Source: Kalaharituber pfeilii
Lineage: Eukaryota; Ascomycota; Pezizomycetes; Pezizales; Pezizaceae
Length of the DNA: 64,000 bases
Assembly (NCBI GenBank): GCA_015179045.1
Contig: WHUZ01000007.1
Coordinates: 980,501-1,044,500 of the forward strand
Direction of reading: 5' to 3'
How positions within the stretch are numbered: position 1 is the stretch's first letter; each line of letters begins with the position of its first letter. The position numbers and the translations under genes are program-made. Below are positions 1 through 10,093 of the stretch, one piece after another. The notes beneath the pieces are model-generated. The model did no database searches. It was not told the DNA's origin and saw only the letters and a program-made list of their open reading frames with translations.

Positions 1-1236
1 CTCCAAAGGGCTCAATTTCATACATCAAGCTTTCTATCAGCCCCTCAACCGCAAACTTACTCGCGGCATAAGGCCCCATGCCGGGTATGCCGGTGAACCC
101 GGCTATGGAGGAGAAGATGATATACCGTCCGTATTGGCGTTCGCGGAAGTACGGGAGGGTTAACTGTATTATGTTAATGGTACCGATGACGTTGGTGTCG
201 AATTGGCCTCGAATGTCGACCTCTTCGTGGTCTTCGCAGGAACCGATGATGCCTAATGGAGGCTCAAGGTAAGCATCCAAGTTGGCAAACAAGGAAGGAG
301 GTACGGTTAAGCAGGAATTACCAAATCCAGAGCAGCTGTGCGTTCGATACGTTTCGAGTACGCAGAAATTAGCCCATGCGTTTCTTTCGATCCCTGTACC
401 GTACCGTTCAGGCACTACCCCGAACACGTACTTCACCCCGCACACAATTCATACCCTAAGCAATCCCAAATACATCCAATACCCACTTTGCAATAACGTC
501 AATTCTGCCCCAGTATGCCCGAGCTTTCTGAATGACCTCCTCGATGGTATTTCGGATGCGGACATCACAGACCAAGCCCTGGCAGCGCGCGTGCCAGCCT
601 TGCATCATTTCTTCGCCATTGATGTCACGACCGACGGCTGTGACGTTGTCACCGTGCTCGAGAGCGGTGCGGCAGATGGAGCGGCCGAGGTGGCCGGTTG
701 CGCCAAAGATCTAAGTACGAGCAGCACGATTATTAGTGTGTGTACAAAGAAAGCATGCAAATAGATATCTTTATGCACTCTCCAGGAAGATAACATAGAT
801 AGGATACGATAATATATGATTCAATTGAAACACATACAACCCAGACAAGCTGCCTTGGGGGATTCGTGACACTCGGCGGGTTACTCGAGGCAGGAAGGTG
901 AGGTGTGAAGCCTTGGGGTAGAGGAATGATGGGAATGGAGTCGTCCGGTACGCTAGCCCCGGCTGCGGCATTGATCGAAGCCGTGGGAGTAGAAGCGGGA
1001 ACGTCGTCACCCTCGTCGGCACCAGTGCCAGACATGAGAATGTCATCGTCACCGCCGTCCATGTTTTCGTTTGCACTGTCGTCGCGCGCAAGAGGCGAGA
1101 TTGTGGAGGGCGCAGCAGCTGATGAAGACGGGTCTGAAGTTGGGGAGTGGGGCGAGGTAACGGCGACCGTGGGAGTGCCGGTGGTGGGTTCAATTACAGG
1201 TATTGTTGGGGTTGGGGATTTGGTAGCTGAGGACAT
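1..1236 (-). CDS. Short-chain dehydrogenase/reductase with long N-terminal extension, 3' end cut by window
   Basis: Exons read on the minus strand: 1236-838, 710-483, 262 to beyond position 1. The first 133 residues are Ser/Thr/Pro/Asp-rich with no recognisable fold. A Rossmann nucleotide-binding motif GATGHLGRS follows at the start of exon 2, then VCDVR (adenine-side Asp) and, in exon 3, the catalytic YAASK (Tyr/Lys) of classical SDRs, so an NAD(P)-dependent oxidoreductase is well supported; the substrate is unknown. Intron 1 is clean (GTATGT donor, TTAG acceptor, phase 0). Intron 2 spans the place where the family has NNAG; its borders (donor after AKW, acceptor CTTGAG) are my best phase-0 choice and may be wrong. 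The start is the first ATG in frame. The C-terminal substrate-binding part lies outside the window. The disordered extension is unusual for an SDR, whose Rossmann motif normally lies within the first 20 residues. Confidence 0.8.
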
Positions 1237-2225
1237 CGTGAAAGGATCCCTCCCTCTGATATTGAGAAAAGCTGCAATCTTGCAATTGGTGTCTTAGAAT
1301 TTTTGACCGGCAACGGATAAAAACGAGCGGCAAGGGGTAGCGGAGGAGGGGAAGGATGCAGACGGCAATCGATTGAAGTGCGAGATTGAGCGGATTGGGT
1401 TGGGTTTGGAGGAAAGGTATTGTTACATGGATGGAGATAAGTAGATGTGGGGATGGAGAAACCCGATTGTGGAGTCTCGGGAACGGGCCCGGGGGAAGCT
1501 CGGTGGGGCTCGGGTGGGGCCCCGCGTGGGGAGTAGAGGTAGGGGCATGGGGGTGATGATAACTTCGCAATTGTTAGTCTGGTTTTGTTTGCATGGAAAA
1601 GCTGAGTATACAGCAGCTAGTCTGGTTGCAACCAGACTACGTCGTTAGTAGAAGCCTGTGGATTAGGTAATCGGATGATCAGGTGATCTTCCAAGAACCG
1701 TAGATGTTACTTACTAAGTCTACTTATGTCACGCGACCCAGGACTAAATCTACAGTAACAATAACTGCAAGTGAAGTACGGGGGCGTTTGTTCAGAAAGG
1801 GCATGGGGGAAGCAATTACTGGAGGAGGAAGTGTGCACCCTGTACATATATACCAGGGGAAAGCAGGAGGGGAGCTCACCTCCCTCTCCAACTTACTTTC
1901 TTAAAGAAATTCTTGTGAGCTCCTTTATCCTATGGAAAGAACTCTTCCACAGCACTTAACTGGTAATGGTCACGTGGCTAAGTATTTTATACATACCGGT
2001 AACTCTACACCATAACAGCATTGAAAGTACAAATAATAGAACTTTCATAACTTCGAAGTTTTGTGTATACGTAGAATTATCATAACTTTCTCCCTGCCTT
2101 TTTTTTGGTTCTTTTGTATTCACATTCTATTGTAACCCTCCTTTTTCTCTCGCGCGCACGTCCATTTCATTATCATTTACATCAATTGCTTATGTATACA
2201 ATCCCCTTATTTTCAACCATCATCA
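1237..2225. other. Intergenic: upstream of the SDR, downstream of the CLPTM1 gene
   Basis: No coding sequence is supported. It must contain the SDR promoter. A perfect 22-bp palindrome centred on GGTTG|CAACC lies at 1618-1639. The rest is ordinary, becoming T-rich towards 2100. Confidence 0.5.
1618..1639. repeat. Perfect 22-bp palindrome
   Basis: The arm TAGTCTGGTTG is followed directly by its reverse complement CAACCAGACTA. A related interrupted inverted repeat (TAGTCGGTTG, 7-nt spacer, CAACCAGACTA) lies near 50873-50903, upstream of the eS1 gene, and a single CAACCAGACTAG occurs near 40127. It could be a dyad regulatory site or a transposon end; nothing in the sequence decides. Confidence 0.5.
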
Positions 2226-4489
2226 TCACCTCCTCCTCACCTTGTCCCCTACCCCCACAACTTTCGCTCCACTGGCTTTCTCGCTCCTTTTCCTATCCAC
2301 CGTAAGAGGCACCTTCTTCTCCTCCGCCGCAGAGGCCTCTTCTGGCTTCGGCTCCGCCTTTGGATCCTCCTCACCGCCCTGTCCAAACTCGTTGATGCGC
2401 TTCATGTCGACTTTGTAAACGTAGGCTTGGTAGAGGTAGATGAAGAAGATGCTGTTGCAACGGCTATGTTAGTTTTCTAGTTGGATTGGAGAAAAGCAAG
2501 GAGGAGACATACACATCATCGCGCAATGTGGCGAGGCGGTGAAGTGTGGGCATTTTAATGGTGAACGCAAAGAGGTCGTCGATGAACGTGTTCAAGAACT
2601 GTTATCCCTCAATCAGCTACCTTTCTATAATTATTGTGGATATGTGGATAAACACAAACCTTATACATCATCGCCTTCCTCGGCATATGCGCCACACTCT
2701 TTAGCCGATAATTGATATACAGACTCGGCACCATCATCAAGAACCCATACGCATACACACTCCCTACCAAGGTCGTAATCACAAAGCTGTACCAGCTCTT
2801 GTGAGTCTCGTATATCAACGAGTATACCGCATACGCAATTAAAAGCGGCACTGCGGCAATATAAAGGTACCTAAACGCAATCTCGTCATATTCCTTGGTC
2901 TCCTTTTCGAGCGCAGAGAGTTTGTGCTTGTCTTCGAATGTAAAGCGCCACTTGACCAGGGAAGCATTTGGTATATACCGAAGTTTGACATCGACAGTCT
3001 TTGTGATTTTCCACGCCTCCAGAATGATGCCCATGCCCTGGCCAAAGAGGATCATCCAGGATGTCCCGTCTGAGTTATCAATCAAGTACAAGAAGATGAC
3101 AGTCTGCATAAACACGTTCGCCAAAATCGTCCTGAACGAGACCCCAACGTTATCCTTCTTGTTCCTCCAATGCGAAATATCGTTCTTGAAAGCCAGCATC
3201 TCGAAGACTGTGTGAAGAATTGAGACAATAATGGTCGTCGCTAGGAGATAAATATTGGTGTCGACGAGCACACGCTTCAGCTCCTCGAATTCAGCGCCAG
3301 AGCTGGATCCTCCAAGACCGGGGTTGGCTTGTTGCTGCTTGAAAGCTTCATCGAGTGAGGCGTAGACTTGGAATTTCCACCACACAGTTGGGTTGAGGTG
3401 AATGTGGAGTGGAAGGGAGCTGCAGGAATGTTTTGTTAGGCCTTGCACAACGGAGTACAAGATGGGATAGGAGAGATAAACTCACCTAACAGTGCTATTG
3501 ATCTCGACCATATGCTCCTTCAACAGCCAAAAATCATTTACAAACACAATTGGATAATACCAGCCATTCTTGCCTGTCGCATCTCTCTTCCCAGTCACCT
3601 CAAGTCGGACATGTTGCCTCAATGGTGGCGGGATCGTAGGATAAGTTAAAGCGCCAGTCTCCGCAACTACATCCAAAGTCAAATTCGAATGCCAGTAGGA
3701 AGTGATAATCGGATGCCCATGCGGGTCCTCCGCAGGCACCGGCTCCTCTGCTGCCTCGTCCTCTGCAGATCCGCCAATGAGTTTCTTCGTCTTGATGACC
3801 TTTTTCTTCGGCATGTAGCGGGTCAACAGTTTTACCTGTCTATACGCCTTAGCGGTGTCGTAGTCTTCTGCTGTAGGGTCCATCTGAGCACCATGCTGTG
3901 CAACGAAAATGTGCGCCCAGAGTGTTCCGTTATGCTTGACTTTCTCTGGAAATGTGACGTCGACGCTGACGAGCCTGTTGTCATTCTTATCGCCTAGCTT
4001 GAAGTTCTGTTCATCAAAGACTTTATTGGGTGCGACTGTAGGATGCCATAATGGTGGAAGGATCAGTGACTCGTAGAGATACACAGAGATGTCCAGAGGA
4101 GTTCCGGTAGGCCATATTGGGTATATTAAGTCTGGATAGAGACTGTGTGATTGCGAGGGAACGTTCCCGGACTTGTCGGGGAACGCCGGTGCACTCGCAT
4201 TCGAAGCTGGCGGCTGCGGTAGAATTTGTCCTGCCGAACGAAATTCCAGTCAGTTCACAACTCTTAATCGCATTCTTAATGGCAAATACGTACTGAATAG
4301 CGTATTCACCGCGAAGAAAATTAAGACTCCATTCAACACTGATCTCCAGACAGGCTACCCGCAACCCGCAATCTGTCCTTAGCAAACATAGGTTTTCCAC
4401 GCCTCTCAAGTTCAATTTGTGAAGATAAAACGTACCTGACTCTCCTCCTGCCTTGCTTGTTGACTCGCCGCAACTCGCTGGTCAGGCAT
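2226..4489 (-). CDS. CLPTM1-family multi-pass ER membrane protein
   Basis: Six exons: 4489-4436, 4354-4294, 4230-3486, 3419-2660, 2598-2513, 2451-2226. All have GT-AG borders and phases that fit, giving 643 residues, normal for the family. The protein starts MPDQRVAASQQ, has a hydrophobic segment at about 22-38, a luminal-type region with YPIWPTGTPLDI and LILPPLWHPT, then several membrane spans in the second half (around YLLATTIIVSILHTVFEMLAF-type, FLYLID, MGIILEAWK, LLIAYAVYSLIY and YAYGFLMMVP blocks). The closing KMPTLHRLATLRDD...FFIYLYQAYVYKVDMKR block is the CLPTM1 signature. A Lys/Glu-rich tail ends at TGA 2228-2226. Family members act in the ER membrane in receptor assembly and lipid scrambling; the exact fungal role is not known to me. 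The 1.6 kb upstream is shared with the divergent LOG gene. Confidence 0.93.
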
Positions 4490-6130
4490 CTTCCGTCTTG
4501 TTGGTTGTAGGAAGGATGTTCCTGAGATTTTGGGGATCAGAGTAGTTGCGTCTATTGCTTCTGCTGGAACAACACGAGTTCGAGTACCTGGTTAAGCTCA
4601 GCAGCAATATCTTGGCGTCATTTTTGGATAACATAATTGAGGAGAAAGACGCGTCACGGCACGAGGCACTTTGGTGTCAATCCAGAAATAATCCGTCGAG
4701 ATAAGCTCACACCAGATGATTATAATAGGCCTCTTATGTCCTCGCAATAACCGAGAGAAATATTTTCCAGTCAACAGTGTCACGCGTTGCGACTCTTGTT
4801 TCACTCCAAAAATAATGCGCCCAATCCCCCCACCCTTGCCCGCTTAAAGCTATCTGTTCACCTGCATCCTCCTATGCATATCCCAGCCGGTGTCCGCTCA
4901 ACATCATATGCTAGGCTTCATAATTGTTATTCCTATGATACATCGTGTGTTTCTCTCCTCTCCACCCCCATTTACCTAGATATTACTTCTTTGTTCACCC
5001 CCCAGCGTCCCTCAGGGGTACCCTATGATACTTTAAGATATATCACATCAGGATCCCAATTATTCCTGGACTAATTATTCCCTGGAACCAGATCACCAAT
5101 TCATGAATGAGGGCTGTTGGTATGCATGTATACTGCAAGACGAGAAGTGGGGCTTTATCTTGCTGAATATAATCACTAGGTGACAAATATGATATATCTA
5201 TCTATCCACAATCCACAATCCACATGAGCACTTGACCACCCCTTAATCAATCCCAGGCACAATTTACATATCACAACCCTCTGCCCTATCTCCTCACGTT
5301 GAATCTGTTACTCTCCTGCCTCCCAGCTGCAGCAGACTTACTTTGTTACGTCGTCCCTTTCCAATTTACGAAGTATCCTCTAATAGAGGCACCTGTTCAC
5401 CCAACCCAGAAGCTAGCCCCCACTTCCCGGCCATTATGCAAGGTTACGTACCACCTCCCTCTCTCACCTTATGTACTCTCTCTTTTTTTTTTTTTTTTTT
5501 TCTCATTCATTTTGCGCTTATGTCAAGGGAGGGTATGGGTGTTGAAACGTTATATTAACCGGCATACCAGCCGAGAATTTAATTCCAGTCTTATTACTTG
5601 ATCGTCTAGAACCTAAACGCTGAATGTTGAAGTGCTGAGATATGTGATCCTGTCTTGCACCGTGTGTAGCCAGTGTCTTGTGAGCCGCCGTGTTCGGATA
5701 CCTATGGCATTAGAAGTATGAAATATAAGATATGAAGATGAGCTTATAGAATGGAGTTATCTTGTCAAAGTGCAATTGCTCTTACTTCGTGTTGAGAGCT
5801 GAGAGCTCATGTCTAAGAAGTAGAATCCACCATCGTACTGCTATCCCCGCCAGATACCACCTGCCCTAGTAGTACTACTTCTACGTCGATCACTACTGAC
5901 TTGCACCAACTTACCTCGGCCAAACCCCACTCGAACGCCAGTCCCTGAATCTATTTAGAGCTCTAGCTCACTTCGCGAGCAATTGGAACTCAAGTAATTC
6001 AACTTTGGAATTGCTCGAAGTCTAATTACAGGAAAAAAAACCACTGTCTGGTGTACTAGCCATATACCAACTTCCACAGCCTCCATACCATCCCTCAATT
6101 CTCCTCTAGATCTCCAAACTCTTAATCAAG
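4490..6130. other. Divergent intergenic region between CLPTM1 and LOG genes
   Basis: 1.6 kb with no supported gene; both promoters must lie here. A run of about 19 T is at 5483-5501. Short ORFs here are T/C-rich and look like leader sequence rather than coding sequence. Confidence 0.5.
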
Positions 6131-6947
6131 ATGTCCAATACACCTACAACAAGTGAGCCACGACAAGTTACCGACGTTTGTGTCTTGTACGTCCCCATAT
6201 CGCCGTTTCCTCACTTCCCTAAGCTGTCCCGTCTCCCAGTGCACCGCTCATACAGAAGTTTTCCCGCGAACTAATAAGCTCCCACAGCTGCGGCGCAAAT
6301 CCAGGCAAAGGAGCGAAATTCCTCACCACCGCCAAGTCCCTCGCACACGTCCTGCACGCCAACTCATGGTCCCTCGTCTATGGTGGCGGTACCGTCGGTC
6401 TCATGGGCGCTATTGCGTCCGAACTCATCTCCCTCGGAGGATCTGTCCATGGCTTCATCCCCGAAGCACTCATCTCCAAGGAGCAAGAGGGCCGGGTCCC
6501 CATCGAAGCCAGGTACGGCAAAACTACAATCGTGCCAGACATGCACAAGAGGAAGGAGCTCATGGCGAAGGCCTCACAGGCATTCGTAGCTATGCCGGGG
6601 GGCTTTGGAACAATGGATGAGCTATTTGAGATTATTACATGGAATCAGCTGGGAATACATGATTGTCCGGTTGTGGTGAGTATCGTCCGCCCTTCATTTC
6701 GAGAAGTTCCGGGGGAAAGTGGTTGATAAGGAGGGTGGTGATACTGGTACAGCTACTGAACATTGACGGCTACTACGATGGATTGATGCAATGGATCAAC
6801 ACTGCCATTGAGCATGGCCTCATCAGTGAAGGCAACAGAGGGATAGTCGTTGAAGCCAAAACTGTGGAGGAAGTCGCAGCCAAGATAAAAAACTACAAAG
6901 TGGCCACGGGACGATATGATTTGAACTGGAACGCCCAGTCCCGGTAG
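6131..6947 (+). CDS. LOG-family protein (cytokinin riboside 5'-monophosphate phosphoribohydrolase type)
   Basis: Three exons: 6131-6186, 6288-6675, 6753-6947, giving 212 residues, the normal size. Splicing restores VCVFCGANPGKG, the nucleotide-binding start of the fold. YGGGTVGLMG follows, then HKRKELMAKAS and the hallmark PGGFGTMDELFE, which carries the Arg/Glu active-site residues of LOG enzymes. The family cleaves nucleoside 5'-monophosphates into base plus ribose 5-phosphate; plant and some fungal members activate cytokinins this way. Older annotations call it lysine decarboxylase-like, which is misleading. The protein should be soluble; no targeting signal is visible. The start ATG sits 3' of a CT-rich leader. 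The gene ends 363 nt from the convergent PRE5 gene. The family call is firm; a cytokinin substrate is inference. Confidence 0.95.
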
Positions 6948-7310
6948 ACATGTTGCATTGCTTTTGTAATTTTCTTATATACCTCATTCATACCCTCTGA
7001 GAATTGCATGTGTGTTTATTGGAACAACATAGATTAGGTGTTCTCGCGCACAGACGAGAACATAGATTAGGATAGGATGAAACGAATCATGGGGAAATGG
7101 GTTCTGTTCGAGTAAGAGTTTTCTGTAATCAGGATAGAGCAAATATTTTGCTAGAAATGATGGAATAAATATCTTCAGATCCCAGAAACTTCAATTCTGA
7201 TTGTCCGCTCATATATCTCGCATCATGGGTCATAAAAACCTCCTGAGACTCACTTCTTGATGCCAGAATACAAAATTATGAGCATCAAGCAAAATCCAGA
7301 AAAAAATACA
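6948..7310. other. Convergent 3' spacer
   Basis: 363 nt between the stop codons of the LOG and PRE5 genes. AT-rich with no ORF of interest; it holds both 3' UTRs. Confidence 0.5.
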
Positions 7311-8434
7311 TCAGTCAGTGATGTCCATCGCTTCTGCACCAGAAGCAGGAACGCTGGAGGATGTGGCGGCGGCTCCTGACGCCTCTGGCTCCTCCTGCGT
7401 TCTTGAGCCTCGACTGCTACCAACATCGCCAACCTTTTCCAGCCATATTGTTACGGAATTTCCATCATATCTACAAAAATGAAGGTCAGCGGGGGTTACA
7501 TCATTGATGAGAATGGGAAGGATGCCTACAGAGTAAACTCCTCACCGATCCCCACAACGGCTACACTTGTGTTTGCCGATGTTAAGCTCTTATCTTGCGG
7601 CAAGCTGTCTCGTAGAGCCCTTAATCCATGTACTACCAATTCATCAACACTGATATTCTCAAATTGCTCAAAATTCCTCTCCAGATATGTCCTTGCACTC
7701 TGTGACCTAGCACCAATAGCAGCTCCCTTGTATTCTAGGACCATTCCACTGGGCTGGAATTCCCACAGGTGAGGACCAGTCTCATCAACACCGGCAATAA
7801 GCAAGCCGACACCATAGGGACGGCGACCGTATGTTTGGGTATTAACTTGAGCTTTATCTGCGATGGCGTTCACGACACGAGCGACGGGGATGGGTCGGTT
7901 GTAAATCAGACGAGAAGACATTGACTGCTGACGCATGAAGTTGGAGAGGACACGAGCATCTGGAGCGAGGCCGGCAAGAGCTGTGGAGATGGTAAGCTCT
8001 GACCATGCTTTGTGCATAAGAGATCAAGATACCTAGTCCGAGGTGTCCATCGATTTCTGGTTGAAAAATTAGCTAAGCCCCCGCTGCCACTTATTGACAG
8101 AGCTATACCCACTTATAATCTTCCTCTGGTACGACCCAAGTTCCTCTGCACTTCTCTACAAAGGAAATGTCAGGAACCCCGCCCCGAATCGAGACAAACA
8201 GAACAGAACATGCCTTTAACGCTACGAGCACCGCATGCGTTTTGCTAACCAATCCAACCGCCACAGACCCTTGCTTGATGGCTTCTAAGGCGTATTCAAC
8301 CTGGAAGATTCGTCCCTGGGGGGAGCTATGGATGCCCACTTGAGGGTCAATTATCATTATTTCGGGGAATTGAAAATTTGAAGCAGATGTACATACAAAG
8401 TGACACTGTCGTTATCGTAGGAGTTCCGAAACAT
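7311..8434 (-). CDS. PRE5: 20S proteasome subunit alpha type-6 (PSMA1 / Pre5)
   Basis: Six exons: 8434-8397, 8325-8214, 8155-8113, 8056-8033, 7980-7530, 7470-7311, giving 275 residues. The N-terminus [18 protein letters not shown] with [13 protein letters not shown] is the alpha-subunit signature in the PSMA1 version. [47 protein letters not shown] and [14 protein letters not shown] follow. The subunit is one of seven in the outer ring of the 20S core and is not itself catalytic. Two features of the gene are unusual: intron 2 has a GC donor (8213-8156) and exon 4 is only 24 nt. Both are needed to keep the conserved sequence. The last about 45 residues are Ser/Ala/Glu-rich and variable. I saw no PACE-type proteasome box (GGTGGCAAA) in the immediate upstream sequence. 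Confidence 0.95.
8156..8213 (-). other. PRE5: GC-AG intron of the PRE5 gene (58 nt)
   Basis: Exon 2 ends ...GCG TTA AAG and is followed by GCATGT; the acceptor is CCTTTGTAG, with CTGAC as branch site. Joining AAG to AGA AGT GCA restores ALK-RSAEEL, conserved in this subunit. Using the nearest GT (one base into the next codon but one) breaks the frame. Confidence 0.85.
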
Positions 8435-10093
8435 TGTGAAGGAGTTACAGGGTATGAAGGAGGAAGGGTATGCGTGTGGTGGGGCGAAGGTTTTGTGGAG
8501 GGGTAGTGGTAACTTGGGGACTGCAAGACGACGACGAATACGTGCAGCTACTTCTTGGGCTTAGTCACGGGGGGGCTTTGGCATCATATGCAAGAAGATT
8601 CATCTCTTGGCATGGGCCACGCATGGGGCTTATGATACTGCATACTTGATGTAGCAGAGTGGGCAGCAACAGCGCATGTCGCCACGCGCCATAAGGCGCT
8701 AGCTGCGAGACAGCATTGCTTATCGATACCGCCTCAGCCAACCAAGCTGCTGATGGTTACGCAATTCTGCTGCTTGCGCTCGCGTTACCTAGCGGGGGAG
8801 GAGAGCTCTAGTACATGATTGTACATGCCAACACGAGGGTCTATGATGCAGCAGCGTAGCAGAATATGCGGAATAGGGCGCATTGGTCGTGGCCGGGGGG
8901 GGAGGGGGGGGAGGGGGGGGAAGGAAGCGAAGCACGTTGCGGCCACGAGACCGGAGCCCCAAACAGAATTCCGCAGAAAACGGCTGAACGCGGGGGGGAG
9001 GCGTCCTCCACATGTTTGGGAGATCCAGAGTCCAGGCCTGTACGTAGATCGTGAAGCAGACGGCAGTTTCGGGGCCGCCAGCCCCGCACTGCACATACCC
9101 GCGCTGCGACGAGGCCACGTGAGGCGAGCGTTGAGCGCGTTCGGAGGGGGGGCGGAGGGGGGCGGAGGGCCGTCTTTATAGCTGCGGTGCGCCCGCAATG
9201 CCCTCCGGCCGCTGTGCGCTGGGCGGCCGGCGGACGCACTGTACTGAGTCCTCTGCTCTACTGCGCCCGCCACGCCGGCCGACTCCCCCCCCACAACCGA
9301 GCCCACCTCGCCCGCACCCCGCCAGCTCGCACCCCCCACACGCCCGCCGTCGCCAGACAAATCGAACGAACGAAAGGAAAGGCATGCTCCTCCTCAGAGT
9401 AAAATTACCTGATGCATGAGGCAGGCCCCATGCAAGCTTCGATTGGAATGACGCCGGTGGGTCCAATGCTCTGTGCTGGCCGCGAACTGAATGAATGAAG
9501 GAAAAGGAGGAACGGTGCTATCCATGGCTGCTACTTAACGCCCCCGACTCGACTAAAAAGCCCATCGTATTATATCACAAACGATCCATCATCCCCCCCC
9601 CCACTTCCAATACTGCGTACAAGTTTCTTGTCCTACTCCCCCGCCACCCCCACCACACTCACATTCAGCTTACTCGTTCAACTGCGATCACAAAAGACAA
9701 AGCGCAGAATAGATTATTGCATCTTTTTATTGCTGCCTCCCCGTTATTCGAGGGAGCCACCCACTCATCCCCACACCTCACAGGTGTTGATAGCTAGTGT
9801 GTGAGGCCTCCCCTGTCTGTTCATACTTAGATAACACGATTGATCACTTTTTCTGCCCTCGTACCCCGGCACACTTGGTTGCAGCTTCCCCATCAAATGA
9901 TATAGCTTTCCCGGATCTTCAATTGCCTCAGCCATTGATCGTCGTTAGCTCCGTTCAGTTAAGATTCACTATCTGGCTCATACCTAACACTTCTGTCATA
10001 CTTCGCTATTGAACTTCCCATCATTTTAATATCCACTCCCTCACACATTCATAACACACATAGTCCCGTCGTTCGCAATATTCTCTATAACAG
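8435..10093. other. Divergent GC-rich spacer between PRE5 and CRT10-like genes
   Basis: 1.66 kb without a supported gene. 8880-9340 is strongly GC-rich with G runs (8897-8932 and 9143-9170) that could form G-quadruplexes on the + strand. Several long overlapping ORFs on both strands here encode only Pro/Arg/Gly/Ala-rich sequence, as expected from base composition. Both promoters lie in this interval. Confidence 0.5.

Noticed and set aside
282..764. 160-residue + strand frame
   Set aside because: It is antisense to exon 2 and intron 2 of the SDR, whose minus-strand motifs (GATGHLG, VCDVR) are convincing.
8785..9466. Several long overlapping ORFs on both strands
   Set aside because: GC-rich sequence with few stop codons; translations are Pro/Arg/Gly/Ala-rich with no motif.
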